A program made the translations under genes and the position numbers. A model generated the notes under the pieces. It did not search any database. It saw only the letters and a program-made list of their open reading frames with translations, and was not told the origin of the DNA. A stretch of DNA of 64,000 bases from Basidiobolus meristosporus CBS 931.73 (lineage: Eukaryota; Basidiobolomycota; Basidiobolomycetes; Basidiobolales; Basidiobolaceae). Below are positions 30,001 to 39,510 of the stretch, one piece after another. Numbering within the stretch: the stretch's first letter is position 1; the number at the start of each line of letters is the position of its first letter. Location of the stretch: the NCBI GenBank assembly GCA_002104905.1, contig MCFE01000086.1, positions 1-64,000 on the forward strand, in the 5' to 3' direction.

Positions 30001-32310
30001 GCATTTCGACGGAGCAATCGTCAGCATCGTTCATAATGAACACCTTGTCATTGCGATCTTCGACCTTGGCAATATGGAGTCTACTTAATATCTGGGAGGC
30101 GATGTAGTCCTGGTGCTGGCGAATTGGTGTGTTGTTGCACGAACAAAGAGTAATCAGGATATCCAGAATCATAGGCTTTTTCTCGGTGAGCACCATATTT
30201 ATGAAGAAATCAATTTGCTCTGGCGTGATCCTTTCGATTAACTCGCGATTTCCATGCAGCAGATGAATGATAACCTGGGCGACTTCGATATTATACTCGA
30301 TGTGCTTACACAACGTTGGGAGATAATCAAATACGTAGCGCTGATTCACCAAATGATCCCCTAGAAGAAACTGCGATATCAATCGGTAGGCAAGAAACAG
30401 CATTTCACTAAGCATAGGATCCTGATTCAACTTGGCCAAATCCACTTCAGCCTCCCCCTCAATTTCCTGAGTGTTCGTTCGAAGGCGGTCCCGAAGTTCC
30501 TTTCGGATCTTTAGTGAGAACGGGACCCGCAGCAGTAGTAAGATCTTAGACATAATGCCGCTTTCCCTGAGGATGTTCTGGTGAGCTATTACAGGATAAT
30601 TAGTCCGAAGTATTATGCTGCATTGGGTTGAATTCGATTTACCAACGATAGGTAAGCCAACTCGCTTGTTCGGATCCATCTCACCGGATTTAGAAGAGAA
30701 GTAAATCAGAGAAGTCTATGAAAGAAATACGTTACTACATTGTGCAGATGAGATACGCGATGCTCACTGAAATACCAATATCTTTTTGATCTTCTCATCC
30801 TCGTCCGCGTCAATGGGGAATGCTTTACGAGCTGTGGCGACTCGATATTTGACGAGAAAATGGTCGATATGAGGCGCCATGCTGTTAACAAAATTGAACG
30901 TTTCCCCAAGTGTACTGCCAACTCGAGTGATTGTGAAGCAATCATCGAAGCTTGTTTGGTTGGTCGCCATAACAGTAAAACCATCCATGGAGTCAGCGTG
31001 AATCAAGAGCGAGGACTGGCGTTGAAGTTGGTTGGCTGCCTTGCTGGAGTCCGGCGTTTCGATACCATGTAAATGGAGCCAAGTCTGGGTTTTCACATGT
31101 TTAAACTTGGTGTAGGATCCAGTAATGATGTTTGTATCATCGGACTCTAACGATTGTAACTCAAACAACGTATTGTCATCGCCAGGGTTTTGAGGCCCCA
31201 AAATGATCTTGTATAGGGTTTTCCCGGAAAGGTCATCGTGCGTTTTGGAATCAAGATCCACCTGCAGGTACAGTCGCGAGATTGGGCATTTGATTCGGCA
31301 CCGAGCTCCTCCTTTCAGCAAGCTACCATTGAAGGCCGTCTCCAGTGTGATTTGCCAAAATGTAAGAGAAGAGTCACTTTCTTGAGGATTCAACGGGTGG
31401 AAGATGTGAGGCCTAACGGTGACGTGATTAGTTCCGAGAAGATTCTGCAGATAACCTTCCTTCTCCTTGTGATAGAGTCGAACGAAATGGCCTCCTTTGA
31501 GTCGCCTGCTATTGAGCGTTTGGATTGGGCTAAAGCAGTGAACCTTCCAGCCAAACGAATTTAGCGAGTTGTATACCTCATGAAGTCTCGTTTTGAAAAC
31601 GTCGTGCGTGAACATGGACAATCCAGCCTTCAGATATCCCTCGGTTTTGATCGACTGCAGTATCACTACATGGGCTCTAAAATTAATTGCCGTATCAACT
31701 ATGAACATGAAGAACTGGCTTGTTCACCTGAATCGCCCAGCCGGACAGGTTCTCCTTCGCCGCGGATTCTGTGCTTAGGTAGAATGCGGAAAAAGTTCTT
31801 TCTGCTGGTCATATTCGATAAATCGACGATGAGCGTGGTCCCTTTGTTCGTGGTTGTCTGGTTGGTGTTGACTCGCAGGTACTTGTTGTGGTGTATGTTT
31901 CGGAGCTGAATAACCTGGCCATAGAGTAGAACTTTCCCATTGAGGCGCTGGCATTCAGCCTTGTTGTATTCGTTCTCGGATAAGGCGGCTTTTCTTAGCT
32001 TTTCCAACTGCTGGTTAGTTTCGTCGAGAGTCTCTTCTGAAGTCAGTACTTCACCAGGGGCTTCGTAGATCAGAGGGTTCTTAAGAGCGGTGAATATCTT
32101 TCGGAGGGTTTTATTTGCCTCATAGTTGCACTGGGGCTCCACCTTAAATACATATGCGTTGACATCTTGAGCACACTCATTTTGGCTAGCGTCATCTCTG
32201 AGGTAAGCGCGAGGCTGTATTGGTCCTTCGGCAAACAGCAAGCCGCCTATCTCTGAAGATAGCAAAATGTCATCCCCTATTCTAAGGAACTCTTCCACTT
32301 CCCTCTTCAT
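24011..32310 (-). CDS. IP3 receptor-like intracellular calcium channel
   Basis: Thirteen exons (minus): 32310-31728, 31674-30776, 30715-29791, 29732-29563, 29507-29356, 29290-29237, 29165-29022, 28962-26883, 26826-26795, 26733-25104, 25046-24849, 24758-24625, 24554-24011. All introns are GT-AG, 53-90 nt, with consistent phases; product 2514 residues, close to animal IP3Rs (about 2700). Order: N-terminal suppressor/beta-trefoil (FLRIGDDILL), MIR repeats (GGHFVRLYHKEKEGYL), RIH domain (RESGIMSKILLLLRVPF), large armadillo-like solenoid, RIH-associated domain (exon 10), membrane helices from about residue 2080, selectivity filter GGGLGD (24527-24544), S6 (FFLIVIVFLLNAIFGIIFDTF) and the linker Zn site CFIC...H...H with HNIWQYL. 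It should release calcium from the ER or vacuole. Basic residues that bind IP3 in animals look substituted (see findings). Start at MKREVEEFLRIG matches the family; an in-frame ATG 48 bp upstream is possible. Confidence 0.95.
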
Positions 32311-34251
32311 ACTGCTAACTAACAATATGAAAGTAATTCTCAACCACCATGAAGGCAAGCAATCTACTTTTTAAGCATTGAGACAGCTAAATGCTTCCAA
32401 ATTCAGAAACCCAGGTTGATTGCGGCCAATGAGGAGGGCTTGATTCATCCACCATTATACCCTATTATTTCCTTATTCTGACCTCAACTACCACAAAACA
32501 TGCATCTCATCCATTGAGCACCTGGCCAAGATGCCCTTGAGTACATTACCCTGGATATCCTTTCCAGCACGACGCTCAGCACCAGGGTTGGCCAGTGCTC
32601 ATGGGCTTGAGCACCCTGGCAAGCAAGCCCAACCTCTAAACACGCACTTTGACCCAGCCTCTCTCACAGAACAATACTTGAGCACATCGAAGAACCGTCT
32701 GATTGGTGACGTTACCACCAACACCCCTAAACGAGATCGCTTTGTCTCAAAATGGATGGGTATAGCATGATCCTTTCATGCTCTAGATATTTATCATTCA
32801 ACAGTACTGCTACACGAACAGGTTGTATGTGGATACTGACAGTCATTGGCCTCCGCTGATCGAGTTTCCATGCACCTGCATCATGTTGATTGCAGCCATG
32901 ACAATCAATAATTCCCATGCAGTTTACATATAAAGAAATGGAGGGCTTACGCAAGATATTCTATATTTAACTAGGCAATTCAGAGCGATATTTGTTTCCA
33001 AGTGGGCTAGAGATTGGGACAAACAAATGGCGCCTCGCTTCCTGAGTGCCCTCGCACAATTAGCCAGCACATATTCCAATTCTGGGACAAATTCGGCCTG
33101 ACAGTCACTTGGTGTCTATTCTCTGGCTGTGCACATGTAACCCCAGGTAGGTGGATATCGCTCACCGCTTATAGGACGATCCTTCAACTTGCATTCCAGA
33201 GTAAGATGGATGTATCTACGCCACCGTCAGATTGGGTTTTCCTCTCAGATCGCAAGTGGTGTAGCATAACCAATTGGACAGCATTAAGACACCGAGGGTT
33301 TTATGGCCATCCGTGTACCAATCTTGCTCATGGGCCCGTTTCTAGTTTAGATCATAGATATATGCTGGCTACTAATACCCCTCACTTTGGTTAGACCATT
33401 TGGAAGCCATGTTAATGATCTGGGGAGTTCCACAGGGAGACATGATGAATGACTTCGAGTACCTCTGTAGGTGAGGGGCCCAGGCTACAATCAATAGTGT
33501 GTGCTCACACCTGCCACTCAACCCTCCTCAGGCGCTCGTGTGCTACCCCATCCCACTTCTCATGCTATTTTTCCAGCAGAATGCTCGGGCAAGGGCCACT
33601 CAAACCAAGGATTGAATGCTGTGGTTAATGTGATGATGGGATGTCTATAAAGATATGGCACCCCACCGTTGTCGAATCTCTTGTGCCGTACTCAATGTAA
33701 ATCCTCTTTTCCACTTAATACTGGGGTTAAATAATGCTTGGTTTCTCAGATCCAATTCCGCCAGTAGTGCGCTATGACTATCTATGGCTACCTGGTCCAA
33801 CAGTGAAGATTGGTCGAGAAGTGCTGCGGAGCGCGAGTAAGATTGCAGGGACCATTCAGCACAGCGGAATGCCCTGCTTTCTGCCATATCTGCAAATAGG
33901 TCTTCACTAATATGGACGTCTGGCAAAATGGCAGACGGTAATTGGCTATCTCCTTGTATATTTAGACCCAGCACAGAATCGACGGAAAAATCCCGCGTCC
34001 ATTTACAAATGAAACACCACCCATCCATACTTGCAATTGGCAAGTATGCGGGGAACAAGAAACAAGCAACTGGAGTCCAAGGCGGAACCAATCACAGGCC
34101 TTGATTGCCAGCAACTGTAATTTATCCATTAGGATACTTGACCGATTCTACGTGGCACCAGATTTTTTTCCGCTCTGCCATCAATAAATTGACCGAAAAT
34201 TTCTCTTCGTTGTGTTTAGGCTTCTTCCAAAGATACCATCGACTCTATAGG
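32311..34251. other. Intergenic, no gene supported
   Basis: About 1.9 kb between divergent genes, so both promoters lie here. Open frames up to 148 codons (33645-34091 minus; 33014-33394 plus) have no recognisable motif. The in-frame stretch 34105-34251 ahead of the Mam33-like start is most likely leader, since the targeting presequence begins at 34252. Confidence 0.45.
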
Positions 34252-35022
34252 ATGTCTTTCAGAAACGTACTTGTTCGCTCTCTACGCCCCGTAGTTTGCT
34301 CGCGTATTGCAGCTACCCGTGTTGCTCCCACTTTGTTGCGTGGCATCTCTCCCGTCGCCACTCGTGGCTTTTCTGTTACCAGCCAACGTTTCGGCAATGG
34401 TGTGGTTGACAAGGACCTTGCCCACTCTCTTCAAACCGAGATCTCCTACGAGGCCGAGAACGAGGAGACCGAGGCCCCTGAATTCTTGAAGGAATTCCAA
34501 GACAAGAACACCTTCCAAATTGAAGAAACCTCCGGACAAGCCGAGGTCACTTTGACCAGAAAATTCGGTAACGAGACCATCCAGGCCGTCTTCTCCATCA
34601 CCGATATCAACAACGCTGAAGAGGACATGATGGACGAGGAAGAGGAAGGCGAGGAGCCCGCCGAGCTTCCTTTCCCTGTTCGCTGCAATATCTCCATCAC
34701 TAAGGGGGATGACAACGGCTGCTTCACCATCGACGCCATCGCTGAAGATGGCGCCTTTGGTATCGAGAGTGTGATCTTCTACAAGGATGCCAAGCTCGCC
34801 AGAGACCGTACCAGTGAGGCTGACTGGAACCGTCGCGGCTACTATGTTGGTCCCAACTTCAACAACCTTGACGAGGGTGTCAAGGAGAACATCCAGAAAT
34901 ACCTTGAGGAGCGCGGCTTCGATGAATACTTGGCCAACTTCATCCCTGACTACATCGAGTATAAGGAACAAAAGGAATACCTTAACTGGTTAAAGGATGT
35001 CAAGACCTTCGTCGAAAAATAA
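34252..35022 (+). CDS. MAM33: Mam33/p32 (C1QBP)-family mitochondrial matrix protein
   Basis: Single exon, 256 residues. The start at 34252 (MSFRNVLVRSLRP) gives a classic Arg/Ser-rich mitochondrial presequence of about 45 residues ending near TRGFSVTSQRF; a start at 34105 would bury it. The mature part shows the family plan: helix A (LAHSLQTEISYEAENE), a beta-sheet core (GQAEVTLTRKFGNETIQAVFSI), an acidic loop DMMDEEEEGEE, and the C-terminal pair of helices (NLDEGVKENIQKYLEERGFDE, LANFIPDYIEYKEQKEYLNW). The family forms an acidic doughnut trimer in the matrix and is linked to mitochondrial translation and respiratory-complex assembly. The symbol is by family, not proven orthology. Confidence 0.92.
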   Translation: MSFRNVLVRSLRPVVCSRIAATRVAPTLLRGISPVATRGFSVTSQRFGNGVVDKDLAHSLQTEISYEAENEETEAPEFLKEFQDKNTFQIEETSGQAEVTLTRKFGNETIQAVFSITDINNAEEDMMDEEEEGEEPAELPFPVRCNISITKGDDNGCFTIDAIAEDGAFGIESVIFYKDAKLARDRTSEADWNRRGYYVGPNFNNLDEGVKENIQKYLEERGFDEYLANFIPDYIEYKEQKEYLNWLKDVKTFVEK

Positions 35023-35400
35023 TCTATTCAACTCGCACATCTTCTGTACCAAGCATTCAACTCAATCAAATAAATCAAAATACCTTTGTTGCATTGTACT
35101 TGGCTTTCTTCATTAGGAATCCTCCTGATGATGACGTAGGTCCACGACCTGATCCGGATCATTTGACTAAGCCACGGGGGAAAATAGCATCGGTTTATTT
35201 TATCAACATGGAGTCTTCATAAAGTGACAGAAATAGCCTAATCAACATAATGGTACAAGTTACAAGCGCAATCATAGGCTCTGCCAATTTCTCCAGGGAA
35301 TGGCAGGCACCATGCCCAGTTGCTGGGGAGACGTCAATGGGCACTTAACTGTGCGTGTTGGGCGTTTTCGAAGGAATGCACTACGCATGGAGAAGTAATC
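35023..35400. other. Short intergenic between convergent genes
   Basis: 378 bp between the Mam33-like stop (+) and the PAPS reductase stop (-). AATCAAATAAATCAAAATA near 35065-35085 supplies possible polyadenylation signals for the former. Nothing else seen. Confidence 0.45.
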
Positions 35401-36224
35401 TTAATGAAGGCCACACTCCGTCTTGTTGCTTCCTGACCATCTACCGCTTCGTTCGTCAGAAAGATCCGGTGTAGGCTTGGTACTGTGCCAATCACCAATC
35501 GATCTATAGCCTTGATCAAGCAGAGTGTTGTAAGGAACATGGTTGCTTCGGATATACGACCACACTTGATCGAAGCTCCAATTGGCAAGAGGGTTCAGCT
35601 TAAGCAAGCCAGTCCCAGCCTCCATCTCAAGAATAACAATCCTGGAACGCGAGCCACTCTGAGATCGACGTCTGCCGGTGATCACCGCGGTAACATTCAG
35701 CTCATGGTAAGCCCGGCGGGCAGGCTCGATCTTCACCAGGAAATCGTAGCTATCCTCATCGTTCGTCCAGAACCGCTCACCATGGATCTTCTCGAAGGTT
35801 TCCACCAAATCGATTCCATCGGGTCGAAAGGTATGTAGAGGGGCGTTGTAATGGCGTTCGCACGTTTTCGCCAGCTCCAGAGTTTCGTTGAAATGGTAAA
35901 GGGTATCTACAAATATGAGTGGCACTAGGTGGGCCGATTTCTGGGAACCTAAGCTCCACTCTGGATACTTTCGACTAATTTTGGAGATCATGTCCAGTGC
36001 GACCAGACCTAGATGGAGTTCAATGATGGGGTTCAGAATCTGTTGGGAAGTGCAATGGCTCAAGTGTCAGTCATACCGGAAGGGCCGAACGCGGTGGTCT
36101 GGTACAGATTAGGTAGGGTAAGAAGGGCCCATTCCATCATTTACTGTGGTGAGAGTTTGGCCAGCTGATGGTTGATATGCTGAAGATAGTCAGGGGCAAA
36201 GAGAGATTGTATGTAGGAGCTCAT
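35401..36224 (-). CDS. MET16: Phosphoadenylyl-sulfate (PAPS) reductase with an in-frame stop near the N-terminus
   Basis: Two exons on minus: 36224-36077 and 36008-35401, with a 68-nt GT-AG intron. It reduces PAPS to sulfite with thioredoxin in sulfate assimilation. Motifs: TTAFGPSGLVALDMI (nucleotide-binding loop, joined across the intron), PLIFVDTLYHFNETL, ITGRRRSQSGSR, and the C-terminal DERSGRWSG-KTECGLH with the catalytic Cys. Total would be 250 residues, the usual length. Codon 28 is TAA (36143-36141) between LSPQ and MMEWALLTLP, both of which look like conserved family sequence. Initiation at the ATG directly after the stop (36140) would give 222 residues lacking only the first helix, so activity may survive. 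Either a recent nonsense mutation, a sequencing error or a downstream start. Confidence 0.9.
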
Positions 36225-38119
36225 GGTGGTTGTGGGGGATGTTAATGCTAAAGTTCGCTAAATATACCTGAAGGAACACTGGATACTTTGCCCATCTGCA
36301 TGGGCCAATCTTCGTTTTATACGCTCTTTGTGAGAACAACGCTAGGGGGAATGGCGTGTTTGTATCATGAGAGATACGACTAAACATAGAATGCGGAGAA
36401 TGGAGGGTTAGATGAGCAAGTCAATGCAGTCAGAGTTGGTGGATAGTAGGCACTAGGGAGCCAATCTACAGGTTGGGTGCTGCCAGAACCTTCGAGCTCA
36501 CTCAGAATGGATGACCAATAGTGCGTTGGTGAATTTGAGGGAGATATTATGCCAATCATGAGAAGCATTCTAAACTAACTTAATGTCCAGCTAGGAACGT
36601 GGGATGCCAGTTTGACTAGTGAATTCACTTCAACGTAATGTTCCCAGCAAACATCCAATGGGATGGACGGAGCCGGCTTTCACTTCCACTGAATCCGTGA
36701 AATGGTAGATATTCCTATGCCCAGCTGTCATTAGATCTTCTAAATGCTTCTACAAATTACCACTCGCCTGGCTGGGGCCTCTCATCCTCAACGTAGCAAC
36801 CAACAAATGCAATAGCCAAGAATATGCAAAAAACCGCGATATATATGACCCACAGTGACGGAATAATAGACCTCGAATGCCGTATGCTCTCAACCGACAA
36901 TCACTTTCAGCAACTCTCATCTAGTTACAGTTACTCGTACAAGTGCAGATCTCGAACAAATCGGAGACTTGGTGTAGCATTCATAACTGGCAATGCACTA
37001 ATCCCCCAAGATTACTTGGTGCTTAGTGTACACAGGATGAGGACTAAAGTCAGACCTCAGGTGGGCACCTATCAGAAGCTTAGTTGAGCATTTGGTAGTA
37101 GGCCATTGCCGTTTTATCTCCTATCCCTAGCAATTCACCCAATGTGTTGACTATTGGGATATAACTTGGTCCTCGCCATGCCTATGACGTGCCACACATT
37201 TCGCACCTGACATCGGATCTGTTGGTATTTCGCGGGAACGAGTTTAAGTTTCAAAGCAGGGCCATCACATTAGCGGGTGGGTCGTTATGAGTGTAGCAGG
37301 TTGATCGAATTCGTAATCTTCAACGGTGCCTTGCACCTGCAGTGCCAGCCATCCCGTAGTTCTCTTTCAAAGAGGAGTGAGAGATTGGCATTTTTATTGG
37401 TGAGCTTGGGGTGGAATTTACTGGATCATTTGTTCGGAGTAGTGAGTGTGTAAGCCATGTCAGGGCCTTAGATGGCACTAAGTCGCAAGTGAGAAGATGA
37501 GATAAAGGTGGGCCAAAAATCCCGACCTACTCCCGCACTTTGAGTGGTAGAATGAGCAGTGATGTAGTACCAACTATCAGTATTGATTCCTCAGCCTGGT
37601 AGCCATTTTTTTTGTAATAACATAGTGTTTCGGGCCGAATCAATGATTCTGATTGTCGCTTCCTCAACTCTTAGCCACGCCATGGGATTCAATGGAATCC
37701 ATTTTACGTGGTAGGCACCGACACAATGTTGGCGTCTTGGTCATATAACGACAGGTGGAAGGCAATCCACGATTCTAGGTGTTTTTATAAGTATTCTAGT
37801 CTTGATGTGTATGTTAAGGAAATATCAAGCTCAAGAGTCCATCCGTACGTAGTAAATAGAAGGAAAACATATCAGGGTGTTAAAACAAGCGGTGAAAAAA
37901 TGTTCACAAATATATACGTATATATATGTTTCAATATATATAAGGCGGCCAACGGTCGTATGGGGGGAGGGGCACAAAGTGGGTTGCCAGTACCAAGGGC
38001 CATAAACTAATGCTTCAGGGCCTATACCGTAACTACATATAGAAAAAGTAGTGAAAATGGTTGTATGTGGCCCACCAGGGGCATTCTCATTGAAGAGTAG
38101 CCTGGTTTTAACGTGCCCC
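36225..38119. other. Intergenic, no gene supported
   Basis: Open frames reach only 100 codons and none shows motifs. An AT-rich stretch (37800-37960) contains short TATATA runs. I see no RNA gene or repeat. Confidence 0.45.
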
Positions 38120-39510
38120 TCAGACGAGGTTCGCCTCATCCGGTACTGACGTATCGACAAGCTGATCTATATTTGTTCTGTAGTGCTCCGCGTCTACGTA
38201 AGCAGGAGGCTCCGCACCAGGTATTGAAGGTGAGGGCTCTGTATGTGCAAGTGGAATATCAATGGATATTTGACTGGAATGTACTGTATGTTCATCATCC
38301 GACTCGTAGGTGATCAATGACAAGAGATCTCTCTGCGAACCCAATGAGCTTCCCTGACCTATGAAAACATCATTCCCAGTATGCCGGTGATATGCTTTGT
38401 GATTTTCAGGGTTTGAAAGAGACATTCGGAAGGAGATAAGTTGCTCCTCGGTGAGGTTACTACCGGATTGCAGCAGCACAGAATCTCGCTCCACTCCATA
38501 TGCAGGCGGTGGCAAGAGATTCCCAATGGTAGGTGCTAATCCCCATTTTTTAACATTCGCCTCGATAAACACGAACCCAAGTTGTCCGAAATTTACTTGC
38601 AAATTGCATGGCCCGTTGGCGGCAACCGTCGGGAAAATGTTGAGGTGAACTCCAGTGACCGCATTGCCTAGTTTCACTCCATTGCGAGTGAAGAATATCG
38701 TACCCGATTGCGTACGGTAGCCGCACCCGATCACATCCCCCTCGTGGAAAGGAATCCCGTACGGTTTGCCTTCCATCGGGTCGTTACAGTATTTGCGTCC
38801 GTTGGAATGGTAGCCGACAGAATGCCTACTACGCCCTAATGCCAATATGTCAGTTAGTGAGGATGTTCTATTGTGCGAATGTCGCCTCTTGCCGTACCTG
38901 GAAAGCGCCAGAATGGATAAGGTTTGGTGGCCACTCCCACACTCACCTGAGTCGTTTCAGGTTTGTCGAACATTTTCACTTCGAAGTAATAAACTGGCTC
39001 GCGGCGAGGGAGAGGAAGGTTCGTCTGGACACAGCATTCCCCTGAATAGAAGGAGATCTCTGTCCTATCCTGTATGATGGCATTGACATTGGATCCCACT
39101 TCAAACTCCCACGCGGCGACTCCTTTTTCGCGTATTAAGGCCCCTTGCTCAGAGGTTAGTTCATAGGATAGGCTGCCTGGTGGATAAGCCTCCTCGAAGG
39201 CACGAGACATCTCAAGAGCCTGCCGCTCCGAGTCAGACCAGAACTCAGTCCGTCTAATTACTGCATCGTAGTCGATGTCCGGAAGGAGTTCCGTGCCGTC
39301 ACTATCTAGTTGGATTGCTCGATAGGCGCTGAGAGTCCATAGTCTCCCGCGACAAGAGATAAGCAGTATCAAGACCACCAAAACCACACCAACCACAGAG
39401 AGCGAAACGGTCCACGCAGTGGCGGGGTCAGCGGCTTGCACCGCGGTTGGCAAGGAAGCCAGGCACGCAACGAATATCCAGCGTAGCCCAGTTTGATCAG
39501 CAGAGTTCAT
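38120..39510 (-). CDS. Ssh4/Ear1-like membrane-anchored SPRY protein, candidate Rsp5 (Nedd4) adaptor
   Basis: Two exons on minus: 39510-38898 and 38835-38120, with a 62-nt GT-AG intron; 442 residues. N-terminal signal-like segment (residues about 10-26) and a strong transmembrane helix (VSLSVVGVVLVVLILLI, about 34-52), then a cytosolic SPRY domain (about 125-300: YYFEVKMF, VSVGVATKPYPFWRFPG, HSVGYHSNGRKY, GDVIGCGYRTQSGTIFFTRNG, FPTVAANGPCNLQVNFGQ). Two PPAY motifs lie in the tail (LPPPAYGVE, EPPAYVDAE), matching the PPxY consensus bound by WW domains of Rsp5. In yeast, Ssh4 and Ear1 have this plan and guide ubiquitination and vacuolar sorting of endosomal cargo such as permeases. The join across the intron (RFPG-RSRHSVGYHS) restores the SPRY signature. 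Confidence 0.9.

Noticed and set aside
32531-33394. Possible small genes between the channel and Mam33-like genes
   Set aside because: Frames are short, lack motifs and show no consistent splice signals.
34282-34971. 229-codon minus-strand frame over the Mam33-like gene
   Set aside because: Antisense shadow produced by the codon bias of the real gene.
36009-36076. Reading the PAPS reductase frame straight through (start MSHCTSQQ)
   Set aside because: The splice join restores the conserved TTAFGPSGLVALDMI, so the in-frame stretch is intron sequence.
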